Below are positions 44,988-54,472 of a DNA stretch of 64,000 nucleotides, piece by piece; the stretch's first letter is position 1, and the number at the start of each line of letters is the position of its first letter. The position numbers were made by a program, and so were the translations under genes. A model generated the notes under the pieces. It was not told where the DNA came from. It worked only from the letters and a program-made list of their open reading frames with translations, and did not search any database. The stretch comes from Bacteroidaceae bacterium (GTDB lineage: Bacteria; Bacteroidota; Bacteroidia; Bacteroidales; Bacteroidaceae): positions 62,001 through 126,000 of the forward strand of contig JAFXNA010000006.1 in assembly GCA_017529865.1 (NCBI GenBank), read 5' to 3'.

Positions 44988-45095
44988 ATGGGGTGGGCAA
45001 GCTGACTACATCGCGCCGCTACAACCTGCTGCCTTTGCTGCGATCAAGCCCTGGAGGATTGACAGGGAGCTGGCCGTATAGGACTTACCCATATT
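44988..45095 (-). ncRNA. ffs: Signal recognition particle RNA, small bacterial type
   Basis: On the minus strand, ATATGGGTAAGTCC pairs with GCTTGCCCACCCC to close the molecule. The apical domain reads CTGTCAATCCTCCAGGGC then CGCAGCAAAGGCAG, the GTCA...AGCA internal loop bound by Ffh. GCGATGTAGTCAGC returns the stem. Ends are estimated from the closing stem. The TAACTTTG -7 box at 45103-45110 and the terminator at 44946-44984 fit. ffh lies 0.8 kb away. Confidence 0.87.
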
Positions 45096-45102
45096 GCGGC
45101 TG

Positions 45103-45110
45103 CAAAGTTA
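45103..45110 (-). promoter_or_regulatory. -7 box of the SRP RNA gene
   Basis: TAACTTTG on the minus strand, about seven bases before the RNA closing stem. Confidence 0.65.
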
Positions 45111-45226
45111 TGAATAATTTATGATTTACAATTGCTATTTGACGTTTTTTTTGTGATTACTCGTAAAAAAACAAAATGATAGTTATATTTTTCACTTTTC
45201 ACATTTCACTTTTCGCCGAAAATCAC

Positions 45227-45234
45227 TAACTTTG
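45227..45234 (+). promoter_or_regulatory. -7 box of the DedA gene
   Basis: TAACTTTG, 18 nt before the ATG at 45253. Confidence 0.55.
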
Positions 45235-45252
45235 CACTCCGAATTCAGAAAT

Positions 45253-45885
45253 ATGGAAGAACTTATACTCAATCTTACGAACGGAGCACTTGAGAATCTC
45301 AACTATGGATGGATTATTCTGTTCATGGCCATCGAGAGTTCATTCATCCCGTTTCCGTCAGAAGTAGTCATGATTCCTGCTGCATATATGGCTGCCGAAA
45401 CAGGCGAGATGTCGTATGCTATGGTGATTACCTGCGGCTCGATTGGTGCCATGATAGGTGCGCTCATCAACTATCTGCTGGCAATGACCCTAGGGCGTCC
45501 GATTGTCTATGCATTTGCGAACAGCCGATTCGGACACATGTGCCTCATAGATGCAGAGAAAGTGGAAAAGGCAGAGAAGTACTTCGATAAATATGGTGCG
45601 GTGTCTACACTGATAGGGCGTATGATTCCTGCTATCCGCCAGCTGATTTCTATCCCTGCTGGCCTCGCCAAGATGAGGATTGTTTCTTTCTTACTCTACA
45701 CATGCATTGGGGCAACCGTTTGGAACAGCATTCTGGTAGGCATTGGATATGCATTCCACAGCACGATGCCAAAGCAACAGCTCATTGACATCATTGCTCA
45801 CTATAGTCACATCATCGGCATCGCTGCCATCATTTTAGTGATTGCCATCATTGCTTTTCTAATTTACAAAGGAGTTAAGAAATAG
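45253..45885 (+). CDS. DedA family membrane protein
   Basis: 210 aa from MEELILNLTNGAL; a possible non-ATG start at 45232 overlaps the promoter. DedA/SNARE-assoc hallmarks: FMAIESSFIPFPSEVVMIPAAY, FDKYGAVSTLIGRMIPAIRQLISIPAGLAKM and helices at the C-terminus. Some DedA proteins flip undecaprenyl phosphate or phospholipid. Co-directional with ffh 42 nt downstream. Confidence 0.92.
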   Translation: MEELILNLTNGALENLNYGWIILFMAIESSFIPFPSEVVMIPAAYMAAETGEMSYAMVITCGSIGAMIGALINYLLAMTLGRPIVYAFANSRFGHMCLIDAEKVEKAEKYFDKYGAVSTLIGRMIPAIRQLISIPAGLAKMRIVSFLLYTCIGATVWNSILVGIGYAFHSTMPKQQLIDIIAHYSHIIGIAAIILVIAIIAFLIYKGVKK

Positions 45886-45927
45886 TTTTTATACATTTGA
45901 TATTTAACATTAGACATAATATATAAC

Positions 45928-47253
45928 ATGTTTGAAAATTTAAGTGAACGATTAGAACGGTCGTTTAAGATACTGAAAGGTGAAGGAAAAATCACCGAAA
46001 TAAATGTTGCAGAGACCCTCAAGGATGTTCGTAAGGCCCTTCTTGAAGCCGATGTTAACTATAAGGTTGCAAAGACATTCACAGATACAGTGAAACAGAA
46101 AGCACTTGGTCAGAATGTGTTAACAGCCGTGAAGCCAAGTCAGTTGATGGTGAAGATTGTCCACGACGAACTGACGGAACTCATGGGCGGTGAAGCCACT
46201 GAGTTGAACCTTACCAATCGTCCAGCAGTCATCTTGATGGCAGGTTTGAATGGTGCTGGTAAAACGACCATGAGTGGAAAGCTGGCACTCTTACTCAAAA
46301 ACCAACAACATCGCAAGCCTTTGCTTGCAGCCTGCGATACCTTCCGTCCTGCAGCAATGGAGCAACTACGAGTCTTGGCCGAACAAGTCAATGTACCTAT
46401 CTACATGGAATTAGGTGCAACAGACCCTGTTCTTGTTGCCCAAAAAGCTATTGCTGAAGCAAAAGCGAAAGGATACGACACCGTGATTGTCGATACAGCC
46501 GGTCGTCAGTCTATCGATGAGGAACTGATGTTGCAGATTCAGCAAATCAAATCAGCCTGCAATCCAGATGAGACACTCCTTGTCGTTGATGCAATGACCG
46601 GTCAGGATGCTGTCAATACCGCAAAGATATTCAATGAACGTCTGGAGATCGATGGTGTTATCCTTACCAAACTTGATGGTGACACACGTGGTGGTGCAGC
46701 CCTTTCTATCCGCACGGTAGTCGACAAACCTATCAAATTTGTGGGTACAGGCGAGAAAATGGAAGCTCTGGATGTGTTCCACCCTTCACGTATGGCAGAC
46801 CGTATTCTCGGCATGGGCGATATCGTCAGTCTGGTAGAGCGTGCACAACAGCAGTTCGACGAGAAAGAAGCCAAACGTTTGGAACAACGTATCAAGAAAA
46901 ACAAATTCGACTATAACGATTTTCTCAGTCAGATTCAGCAAGTCAAAAAGATGGGTAACATCAAAGACTTAGCTTCTATGATTCCTGGAGTCGGCAAACA
47001 AATCAAAGATCTTGATATAGATGACAATGCCTTCAAGAAGGTAGAAGCAATGATCAGTTCGATGACACCTTACGAACGTGAGCATCCCGACTGTATCAAT
47101 CAAAGCCGCCGCACTCGTATTGCAAAAGGTAGCGGAAATAGTATAGATGAGGTGAACCGCATCACTAAACAATTCGAGCAGATGCGTAAGATGATGAAGA
47201 TGATGACAGGAAACAAGTTCGGCAACCTCATGCGCAACATGCCAAGAAAATAA
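45928..47253 (+). CDS. ffh: Signal recognition particle protein Ffh
   Basis: 441-aa SRP GTPase that binds the SRP RNA and signal peptides. The N domain starts MFENLSERLERSFKILKGEG; the G domain has GLNGAGKTTMSGKLA, ACDTFRPAAMEQL, DTAGRQ and TKLDGDTRGGAALS. The Met-rich M domain follows (QMRKMMKMMTGNKFGNLMRNMPRK). The P-loop reads NGAGKTT rather than the common QGSGKTT, as in many Bacteroidetes. Confidence 0.97.
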   Translation: MFENLSERLERSFKILKGEGKITEINVAETLKDVRKALLEADVNYKVAKTFTDTVKQKALGQNVLTAVKPSQLMVKIVHDELTELMGGEATELNLTNRPAVILMAGLNGAGKTTMSGKLALLLKNQQHRKPLLAACDTFRPAAMEQLRVLAEQVNVPIYMELGATDPVLVAQKAIAEAKAKGYDTVIVDTAGRQSIDEELMLQIQQIKSACNPDETLLVVDAMTGQDAVNTAKIFNERLEIDGVILTKLDGDTRGGAALSIRTVVDKPIKFVGTGEKMEALDVFHPSRMADRILGMGDIVSLVERAQQQFDEKEAKRLEQRIKKNKFDYNDFLSQIQQVKKMGNIKDLASMIPGVGKQIKDLDIDDNAFKKVEAMISSMTPYEREHPDCINQSRRTRIAKGSGNSIDEVNRITKQFEQMRKMMKMMTGNKFGNLMRNMPRK

Positions 47254-47312
47254 TAAACCATAAGGCCTATTAGGTCCATTAGCCCTATAAGCCAATAAAA
47301 AACAAAAAAACT

Positions 47313-48194
47313 ATGACCATCATTGACGGAAAAGCAGTAGCTACGGCTATCAAACAAGAAATAGCACAGGAAGTTGAACAAATTCTTCATGCAGGAGGAA
47401 AGCGGCCTCATCTTGCAGCCATCCTTGTCGGACACGACGGAGGTAGTGAAACTTATGTCCATAATAAAGTTCTCTCATGCGAGCAATGTGGGTTCACTTC
47501 CACACTGATTCGTTACGAAGATGATGTGACCGAATCTGAATTACTGGCTCAGGTTGACAAACTTAATAACGACCCTGATGTCGATGGGTTTATTGTCCAA
47601 CTTCCTTTGCCAAAGCATATCTCTGAGCAGAAGATTATCGAGGCAATCGATTATCGCAAGGACGTGGATGGATTCCATCCTATCAACGTAGGTCGTATGG
47701 CGATTGGCCTTCCTTGCTACATCAGCGCTACGCCCAACGGCATTCTGCAACTCTTCAAGTACTACAACATCGAAACAAGCGGCAAGCATTGTGTTGTCTT
47801 AGGTCGCTCAAACATCGTAGGTAAACCAATGGCTCAACTGATGATGCAGAAACGATATCCTGGCGATGCCACCGTCACAGTCTGCCATAGTCATACAGCT
47901 AACATCAAAGAAGAATGTCTGAAGGCCGACATCATCATTGCTGCCCTTGGGCAACCTCATTTTGTCACAGCTGACATGGTGAAAGAAGGTGCTGTGATTA
48001 TCGATGTTGGCACCACTCGAGTTCCTGATGCGACCCGTAAGAGTGGATTCCGTCTTTGTGGCGATGTCGACTTCGACAATGTAGCCCCAAAATGTTCGTT
48101 CATTACACCTGTTCCCGGTGGTGTAGGTCCAATGACCATTTGTTCGCTGATGAAGAACACATTATCAGCAGGAAAGAAAGAATTCTATAAATAA
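47313..48194 (+). CDS. folD: Methylenetetrahydrofolate dehydrogenase/cyclohydrolase
   Basis: 293-aa bifunctional folate enzyme. [11 protein letters not shown] carries the catalytic Lys, QLPLPKHI and [11 protein letters not shown] are signature strings, [17 protein letters not shown] is the NADP site and [18 protein letters not shown] ends the catalytic domain. Separated from ffh by a spacer rich in AGGCCTATTAGG-like repeats. Confidence 0.97.
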   Translation: MTIIDGKAVATAIKQEIAQEVEQILHAGGKRPHLAAILVGHDGGSETYVHNKVLSCEQCGFTSTLIRYEDDVTESELLAQVDKLNNDPDVDGFIVQLPLPKHISEQKIIEAIDYRKDVDGFHPINVGRMAIGLPCYISATPNGILQLFKYYNIETSGKHCVVLGRSNIVGKPMAQLMMQKRYPGDATVTVCHSHTANIKEECLKADIIIAALGQPHFVTADMVKEGAVIIDVGTTRVPDATRKSGFRLCGDVDFDNVAPKCSFITPVPGGVGPMTICSLMKNTLSAGKKEFYK

Positions 48195-48318
48195 GAGTGG
48201 TTTTCATAAGCAAAGGGATGTTTTTTTGATGATTTATGAAAAAAAATGCTGATATAGCAATTGTAAATCAAAAATATTTCGTACCTTTGCACTCGCTTTC
48301 AGAAATGAGAGCATCATG

Positions 48319-48392
48319 GTGGATGTAGTTCAGTTGGTTAGAGCGTCAGATTGTGGTTCTGAATGTCGTGGGTTCGAGTCCCACCCTCCACC
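48319..48392 (+). tRNA. tRNA-His (GTG)
   Basis: Full cloverleaf: acceptor GTGGATG with CCTCCAC (one T-C mismatch), D arm GTTCAGTTGGTTAGAGC, anticodon stem TCAGA/TCTGA with loop TTGTGGT (anticodon GTG at 48353-48355), T arm GTGGG-TTCGAGT-CCCAC. G at 48318 supplies the His-specific G-1 facing discriminator C at 48392. CCA is followed by unrelated bases, so the CCA may be encoded only by chance. Confidence 0.95.
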
Positions 48393-48590
48393 CAGAAAAG
48401 TCTCAGAAATGAGGCTTTTTTTGTGGAGGAGACATCGGCGTAGCCAATTATTACAAACGAGTCCCACCCTCCACCCAGAAAAGTCTCAGAAACGAGGCTT
48501 TTTTTTGTGGAGGAGACATCGGCGTAGCCAATTATTACAAACGAATCCCACCCTCCACCCAGAAAAGTCTCAGAAACGAGGCTCTTTTTT
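48376..48590 (+). repeat. 83-84-bp tandem copies of the tRNA-His 3' end
   Basis: The last 17 or so bases of tRNA-His plus the following hairpin (AAGTCTCAGAAA-GAGGCTTTTTTT) recur at 48459 and 48543. Each extra copy is preceded by GTGGAGG...CCAATTATTACAAAC, so GTGGAGG can pair perfectly with CCTCCAC, giving a truncated tRNA-like hairpin. Each copy ends in its own T run. Confidence 0.85.
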
Positions 48591-48592
48591 GT

Positions 48593-48658
48593 GAACATAT
48601 GTTCGTGAGCCGAGGAACATATGTTCTTTGACCTATGAACATATGTTCATGAGGATAT
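48593..48658. repeat. 22-bp palindrome array E
   Basis: The perfect 12-bp palindrome GAACATATGTTC occurs at 48593, 48615 and 48637, 22 bp apart, separated by unrelated 10-bp spacers (GTGAGCCGAG, TTTGACCTAT). It lies between the tRNA-His repeats and the convergent lipoprotein terminator. Confidence 0.93.
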
Positions 48659-48679
48659 AAACATTATTTACCAAAAAAT

Positions 48680-48710
48680 AAGGTGTCGAAATCGACACCT
48701 TATTTTTTTT
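48680..48710. terminator. Bidirectional terminator
   Basis: AAGGTGTCGA-AA-TCGACACCTT (48680-48701), flanked by A runs on one side and T runs on the other. Confidence 0.85.
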
Positions 48711-48716
48711 AACCAA

Positions 48717-49670
48717 TTAGTTTCTTTCAGTAACATTACCATCAACATCGATGCGAAGCTTAATAATATCTTTTTCTTTGATGAGCTTTGCGATATAGTC
48801 CTTCGTCTCCTTGCTCGTCATCTGCTCGCCTGTAAACATAGGCACTGTGTATCTCCAGTCCTTATCGTTCGCATCCTCCTTTGGAGAAACGATGGTTGCT
48901 TTCTTACGCTCGAAACTACGCCCGATATTGTAGTCATGGTTTTCTACGTCTGCCTTCTGCTGATAAGTCAAAATCACCTCTGTGTCGATACCAAAGCGAT
49001 AGTAAGGGATATCGAGAACCAACATAGGAACAGTATTAGCTGTCAATGGGCCTGCATGCTCTGCATATGATTCTGCTTCTGGCTTGTTAAAGGTGTAGTA
49101 AGTGAAACCACCATCTACGTATGTGTAAACATCCTTATGTTCTTCTGTTCTGTAATTAGGCAGATCTTCCATTGGATAAGTCTTGCCTGCTTCATTACTG
49201 AAATCAACATTCACCTTTACTAACTTGGTAAGATCTTCTGTGATATACAATACATAAGGTACGCTCACCTTATACTTCTGCTGAATTTTAATCGTTTGAC
49301 TGGCAGAAAGGTGGGTATCACCCTCATCAAACGATGCGTTCAAATTGAAAGTATAGGTTTCGTCACCTGTGTTAACGATAAATTCATTGTTTTCAATCGT
49401 ATACTTATCTTTACCTACAGTCACGGTGTAGTCTTTCTTGAAGTCCTTCTTATACTTTGAATCAAACTGAATCTTCAACACATCACCCTTATAGATTTCT
49501 ACAGAGTTATTCTCCAATACAGCATTTCCTCTAGTAGCATTGACAATCTTAAACTCTCCTGCGGCATGATCGGTTATAGGTTCTTCCTTTGAATCACTGC
49601 TGCAGGCAGCAAACAGCGCAGCTACACAAATAGCTACAGTTGCTAATAATCCAAAATAATACTTTTTCAT
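48717..49670 (-). CDS. Putative lipoprotein, unknown
   Basis: 317 aa with signal and lipobox (AALFAACSSDSKEE). Beta-rich sequence; a segment around 60-130 (YKGDVLKIQFDSKYKK...YTIENNEFIVNTGDETYTFNLNAS) may be an Ig-like domain. Thirteen nt downstream of the OmpA-family gene and on the same strand, so probably co-expressed at the outer membrane. Confidence 0.7.
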   Translation of the reverse strand: MKKYYFGLLATVAICVAALFAACSSDSKEEPITDHAAGEFKIVNATRGNAVLENNSVEIYKGDVLKIQFDSKYKKDFKKDYTVTVGKDKYTIENNEFIVNTGDETYTFNLNASFDEGDTHLSASQTIKIQQKYKVSVPYVLYITEDLTKLVKVNVDFSNEAGKTYPMEDLPNYRTEEHKDVYTYVDGGFTYYTFNKPEAESYAEHAGPLTANTVPMLVLDIPYYRFGIDTEVILTYQQKADVENHDYNIGRSFERKKATIVSPKEDANDKDWRYTVPMFTGEQMTSKETKDYIAKLIKEKDIIKLRIDVDGNVTERN

Positions 49671-49683
49671 GATACTTTACTTT

Positions 49684-50844
49684 TTATTTTCCTTCAATAA
49701 TTACACAACGGTTCTTATCATTCTCTGAGAATGGCTGAACGGTATCGCCATAAGCAGCAGACTTAATCTGGCTTGCTGGCACACCCTTCTTCTTCAGCAT
49801 GTCAACAACCTTGTTGGTACGCTGCTGTGAGTACATCATATTGAGTTTTGCATTACCTGTACCCTTATCAGCATAACCACTAACTGTAACAGTCTTGTTA
49901 GGATACTTCTTGCACCATGCAGCGGCTGCGGTAATGATAGACTCTGGATCAATCTCGGAATCACGGATTGCATAGAACAATACATCGCGATATGGTTCTT
50001 CAACCACCTTCACTGGTTCTGGTGCCTTCACTGGTTCTGGTGCCTTCACTGGTTCAACTGGTCTCACGGTCTGAGTCTGTACAATTGGAGTTGGCTGTAC
50101 AGCCTGAACAGGCTTCACTGGTTCTTGCTTCTTCTCGTGAGGAGCCTTGAAACCGAACTTATAAGTGATACCCAACTGTGCTGTAATCATCCAGTCGTCA
50201 GCATCTGTGAACTTAGAATTAAAGCGGTCATCGAGTGAGTTTGCATCCACTTCAATGCCTACGCCCCAATGCTTAGCAATATTAAAGTCAAACAATAAAC
50301 CTGCACGGATATTGTGGCTGAGCAACTGCTTGCGAGAAGTACCCTCACCCCATGCATTTGAAATATCGACTGTTGGTGTGTAGGTGTTCAGCAACTGGTG
50401 GAACTCATCGTTCTTCCATGCGTAATTCAAGCCAATACCACCAATGAGAATTACATTGAACTTGTGGTATTTCTTCTGAGAGAACAGATTAATCACATTC
50501 AACATCAGGTCGGCATTGGTATTCACATAGTTGTAATTGTATTTCAATGGGTCGCCAGCAGTTTTGAAACCACCCTTTGACTCCCAAGCATTGACATGCA
50601 GACGGGCACCGACTGAAGGTCCGAACCATGCACCTGCGCCAATACTTGCTGTTGGGTTAAGCAGTTTTGTGAACTCCACATCAGTCAACGTAGTTCCTAC
50701 TCCGCCCTGCAGTTGAATAAATCCATGTGGATAAGGTCTGTAACCTAATTCCTGACATTCTCCTGTACATTCCTGTGCAGAAAGAGCTTGGCAGCCAAAG
50801 AATGCTATTGCTGCCATGATGATAGTAAGTTTAGTTCTTTTCAT
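49684..50844 (-). CDS. OmpA family outer-membrane protein
   Basis: 386 aa: signal peptide (AAIAFFGCQALSAQ), an N-terminal beta-barrel-like region (about 30-230, ending ITAQLGITYKFGFKAP), a Pro/Val linker with repeats of EPVKAP, and a C-terminal OmpA domain (VSGYADKGTGNAKLNMMYSQQRTNKVVDMLKKKGV) that grips peptidoglycan. Confidence 0.9.
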   Translation of the reverse strand: MKRTKLTIIMAAIAFFGCQALSAQECTGECQELGYRPYPHGFIQLQGGVGTTLTDVEFTKLLNPTASIGAGAWFGPSVGARLHVNAWESKGGFKTAGDPLKYNYNYVNTNADLMLNVINLFSQKKYHKFNVILIGGIGLNYAWKNDEFHQLLNTYTPTVDISNAWGEGTSRKQLLSHNIRAGLLFDFNIAKHWGVGIEVDANSLDDRFNSKFTDADDWMITAQLGITYKFGFKAPHEKKQEPVKPVQAVQPTPIVQTQTVRPVEPVKAPEPVKAPEPVKVVEEPYRDVLFYAIRDSEIDPESIITAAAAWCKKYPNKTVTVSGYADKGTGNAKLNMMYSQQRTNKVVDMLKKKGVPASQIKSAAYGDTVQPFSENDKNRCVIIEGK

Positions 50845-50955
50845 AAAAAGCTTTTTATTAAAAAATTACATTTCGTGGCACAAAGATATTGTTTTTTTGT
50901 TATATCACAAAATATTTTCCAATAAAAAACAAAAAACGTTAACAATTAGTAATTG

Positions 50956-52848
50956 TTACAACACCTTTTTATATTTTATAGACGTTAACACTACACCATC
51001 TTTCAACAATCCCCGACAAGTCACCTTATTGTTTCCATCGAAGATCCCTTGATGTTTATTCTCTATGAATTGCCCATATTGCCCCAGTCTCTTGAAGGGG
51101 AACACATGATGACAAGTTTCCGTTGGAACTGTCTTCACACGCACTTCTTCCAACAAATAACATTCAGCAAAAGCGCCCGCTTCGATTTCCTTTACAGACG
51201 CAGGCAAATCTACTATCGTCAGAGCATTGCACCATTGAAAGGCACTACCCAGGATCTTCTTGGTATTACTTGGAAGAATGATGTCTCGCAGGTTCTGGCA
51301 ATCAAAGAACATCATTGGAGCAATGGTTCGAGGCAACAAGTAGAACTCCATACAGCGTTCGCCTGCATATTCCACATAACTATAGCCATCTCCATGACCT
51401 ACATATCGTTTGATGAACTTGCGATATTCGGCATCACTCATTTCATCCACCACATAGTCCTTGAGTTGCCAATTGAATCGTCCTGTCTTAGCTTTAATAC
51501 GTAGATACGGCTGTTTATCATCCTTCACAAAAGTAGCATCCGAAAGGTCCAGGAAGGCCAATTGTCCTGTCCATCGTGCATCCTCATTGCTGATGCTGAC
51601 AGCTTCTCTGTTCCATTCGTCTGTAGCTCCAGCCATTCTGCGCAACAAAGCGATGTCATCGCCATTCAAGAGGCCTGACAGTTTCAGCCTCGTCACTTGC
51701 TCCTTTGGTATCGATTGGTTGGCGATGACGGTTGCCAGCAAACCTGGTTTCGGAAGTGTCAGCGCTAATCTGGCATCCCTGTTCTCGCGACAGGGACGGA
51801 TGTCACACACAATTTCCTGCATGATAGGCGTTTCCAATAGGTCTTCATCCACTTTGTCATCTACCATGAAGCGATAATATCCATTGGCATCCCCTCGCCA
51901 ACCTAAGTTGAAATGGTAGAAGTCTCCATTGCGTCCATCGCAGAGAAAGGAATGCTCGCCTCCAGTCACCAAGACAGGTAAGCGGTTGTCGAGGTTTTGA
52001 TTGATCATTGCCATTAAGACCGTCTGCTGTTCGCTACGGATAAACTTACAGGAGGGTGCGTAGTTCCAATAATTCACCAATACGGTTCGTGCTGCCAAAT
52101 GATCTGACGATGTATCGGAGATTCTGAAATCTGATGAAACTGCTTTGGCATTCACGCTCATTAACTGGGCAATCGGTTCGATGTTTTGATTACTATTGCG
52201 CAGTGTGGAATATTCTGGCAGCATAGCATTCCACTGGGGACTGATATTATCAAACAAGATATCAACCCGCTGGCGTTCTGTGCCTCCCACATAGCGTCCC
52301 TTACCCTTCAGGGGATACTGATGATAGTACATCAGTTGCGACATCGCTGTTGCCACGCAGCCAGTCAGCTGATGGGTGTAAGGAGCAATAATCAAGGGGC
52401 ATTGTTCATTGTAGGGATAATTTTGCCCCCACTTAGTTTTCGTCAGTCGCTCCACTTGTACTATGGGCTGCAGCATCGTTGAAAGGGGATTGTTGGCTTC
52501 TGGCAGCCTACCTTTCGCCTTCAGTTGTTGCAACTGCTCCTGATACGAACAAATCAGGTTTTCCTTCCAACTCGATGCTGTAGCATGAAAGCCGCTTTCT
52601 GTGCTATAGGCCAGTACAGGGTTCTGTACATAGCGAGCATAGTCAGTCGTTGCCACCATGAAGAAGCAAGTGCTGTTTGCATTCTCGTAAATCTGAAGCT
52701 CTGGAAAACTCTGCTGCACATGCCATCGACTCCGTCGCATATCCAAGCCCAGACGTTCTAATCTGGACTGTATGTCACTTGGCAATTGCTGACTCCAGCC
52801 AGCAATGCCATAGACACACATGAATATGAGCCAAAGCCTTCGCATCAC
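50956..52848 (-). CDS. C10 family cysteine protease with LRR tail
   Basis: 630 aa with a signal peptide (IFMCVYGIAGWSQ). The streptopain-like domain has the catalytic Cys in HQLTGCVATAMSQLMYYHQYP and His in GGEHSFLCDGRNGDFYHFNLGWRG. The C-terminal part (about 500-600) is BspA-like LRR sequence (FFDCQNLRDIILPSNTKKILGSAFQWCNALTIVDLPASVKEI). Relatives in Prevotella and Porphyromonas act on host proteins; that role is inferred. Confidence 0.9.
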   Translation of the reverse strand: MMRRLWLIFMCVYGIAGWSQQLPSDIQSRLERLGLDMRRSRWHVQQSFPELQIYENANSTCFFMVATTDYARYVQNPVLAYSTESGFHATASSWKENLICSYQEQLQQLKAKGRLPEANNPLSTMLQPIVQVERLTKTKWGQNYPYNEQCPLIIAPYTHQLTGCVATAMSQLMYYHQYPLKGKGRYVGGTERQRVDILFDNISPQWNAMLPEYSTLRNSNQNIEPIAQLMSVNAKAVSSDFRISDTSSDHLAARTVLVNYWNYAPSCKFIRSEQQTVLMAMINQNLDNRLPVLVTGGEHSFLCDGRNGDFYHFNLGWRGDANGYYRFMVDDKVDEDLLETPIMQEIVCDIRPCRENRDARLALTLPKPGLLATVIANQSIPKEQVTRLKLSGLLNGDDIALLRRMAGATDEWNREAVSISNEDARWTGQLAFLDLSDATFVKDDKQPYLRIKAKTGRFNWQLKDYVVDEMSDAEYRKFIKRYVGHGDGYSYVEYAGERCMEFYLLPRTIAPMMFFDCQNLRDIILPSNTKKILGSAFQWCNALTIVDLPASVKEIEAGAFAECYLLEEVRVKTVPTETCHHVFPFKRLGQYGQFIENKHQGIFDGNNKVTCRGLLKDGVVLTSIKYKKVL

Positions 52849-52853
52849 ACGCT

Positions 52854-53471
52854 TTATTTCACAACAATCTGGGCATCCTCAAGTTTAATAAAAATGTAGT
52901 CGTGACCTGTAAGAAGGTTGTAATAGCCTTCGTGGATGATGAAATCGTCAGCCAGGATGGTACCTTTCTTCACAGTAGTGAAGAGCGGATAGTCGCCCTC
53001 GTCAGCATAGTTCTCGCCATAAAGCGGTGTTGGGTCCTTGGCTGCAACAAGAATAGAGTCGCCTTCACCATCATACCAACGCTGGTAGTCGATATATCTG
53101 TTGTTCACCCATCCCACATGCTCACCAACCTGAACTTTCGACCAACCTACCTGATCCTCTATCAGCACCCCATTACCCAATCCGTGAAACATCATCCACA
53201 ATGTATCCAGAATAGCGGCCTTGGCAGATGGAGTCTCTCTCACATTCACAAATCCATCGTCTGAGATAGCATAGACAACCGTGAAGATATTGTCATCGCT
53301 AAGGTTGAGGTCATCAACAGTCAGCGGAGTATCCTCCACCACTTCCTCTACACCATTCACTACCACAGCCGTACTATCATCAGCAGTCTCTGTGGCTGTT
53401 GTTCCATTGTTGTTGCAGCTGATGAAGCACACTATGCCCATCATCATTGCTGCGATACTGATTCTTTTCAT
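52854..53471 (-). CDS. Lipoprotein with SH3-like domain
   Basis: 205 aa with lipobox (MMGIVCFISCNNNG). Residues about 60-130 (VVYAISDDGFVNVRETPSAKAAILDTLWMMFHGLGNGVLI...WSKVQVGEHVGWVNNRYID) form a bacterial SH3 domain, often a cell-wall or ligand-binding module. Sits between the C10 protease gene and another lipoprotein gene, all minus strand with gaps of about 6 nt. Confidence 0.8.
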   Translation of the reverse strand: MKRISIAAMMMGIVCFISCNNNGTTATETADDSTAVVVNGVEEVVEDTPLTVDDLNLSDDNIFTVVYAISDDGFVNVRETPSAKAAILDTLWMMFHGLGNGVLIEDQVGWSKVQVGEHVGWVNNRYIDYQRWYDGEGDSILVAAKDPTPLYGENYADEGDYPLFTTVKKGTILADDFIIHEGYYNLLTGHDYIFIKLEDAQIVVK

Positions 53472-53477
53472 ATCGTC

Positions 53478-54374
53478 CTATTTAGCATAAAATGACTGGA
53501 AACGGTCATACTCCGATTCGATGGTGGGGAAGAAATACAAATACTCCACATACTCAGGCTCACCTTTGACGACGAGACCATACAGCTTATCCACCTGTTC
53601 GTCCGACAGTTTTGCAAGGTCCATGATAAGAGAACAATCCACATCGTCATGATACTTCAGACTCGACGGATACTGCATCGAGATATACTCCCCACCCTCA
53701 TATTCTTCAGTAAACACCTGTAGGCTGTCAATCTCAGTATTGTCATAGCAATCGATATTGTATTTTACAGGAAGAGCCACAACTCCATCAATCAATCGAC
53801 CTATATTAATGCACTCACCCTCCAACTCATCATACTTCGTACGAATCACCATATTCTTATATTTACCATCAGGGAAGTAGCGCAGATGTGCCCAGGAACA
53901 ATTCTTGTTGAATGCCATCGCATCGGTAATCGGTTCAGGCTTGATTTCCTGCGCAGCACTCTTGGCAATATAGCCCACTTCATCATCCTTGTCATACAAC
54001 CCACAAAGAGCTACTTTGTAAAAGTCACCTTCCTCGCCTAAACAAGGATACACTCCATCAGGATACACTAATAGCGACTCCTGCAAATACCCAGCGGGTG
54101 CTGGCTCATCGCTCCAGTTGTGCACGATGTCCACCATATCGCTCTCGGCATCCTCATAACACACCATACGCGTTGCGCTGGTCTCATCAGCAGCCTTGTA
54201 AATTGTCACATCTTCCTGTGTCACAACGACAAACTTCTCCCATGTGGGAGCCTTCACATCCTTCATCACTTCTTCTTGTGGAGCCTCAGTGTTCCCACCG
54301 TTTGTGTTTCCTCCACAACTCGTAAGCGCCAGCATCAGCACAGCGCTGCCAACAAACATTAAGTACTTCTTCAT
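53478..54374 (-). CDS. Putative lipoprotein, unknown
   Basis: 298 aa from MKKYLMFVGSAVLMLALTSCGGN (signal with lipobox). The ORF extends 30 codons upstream but that part lacks a signal. Contains segments like VVVTQEDVTIYKAADETSATRM that hint at another SH3-like module. It heads a likely operon with the SH3 lipoprotein and C10 protease. Confidence 0.7.
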   Translation of the reverse strand: MKKYLMFVGSAVLMLALTSCGGNTNGGNTEAPQEEVMKDVKAPTWEKFVVVTQEDVTIYKAADETSATRMVCYEDAESDMVDIVHNWSDEPAPAGYLQESLLVYPDGVYPCLGEEGDFYKVALCGLYDKDDEVGYIAKSAAQEIKPEPITDAMAFNKNCSWAHLRYFPDGKYKNMVIRTKYDELEGECINIGRLIDGVVALPVKYNIDCYDNTEIDSLQVFTEEYEGGEYISMQYPSSLKYHDDVDCSLIMDLAKLSDEQVDKLYGLVVKGEPEYVEYLYFFPTIESEYDRFQSFYAK

Positions 54375-54472
54375 TTTCTTTTCTGATTTGGTATTACACA
54401 TTCTCCTTGCAAAGTTACACTTTTTACCCCTAACCACCAAACATTTCAGCAAATAATTTTCCAAACGACATA

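Noticed and set aside
44806..45081. 91-codon ORF over the SRP RNA
   Set aside because: Lies antisense to a structured RNA gene and the helicase start; not protein-like.
48338..48598. 86-codon minus-strand ORF over the tRNA-His repeats
   Set aside because: Made of the repeated DNA and overlapping a tRNA gene; no promoter or family.
48376..48658. CRISPR array at the tRNA-His repeats and array E
   Set aside because: Repeat units are 83-84 bp with no true spacers, or 12 bp with 10-bp spacers; there are no cas genes or leader.
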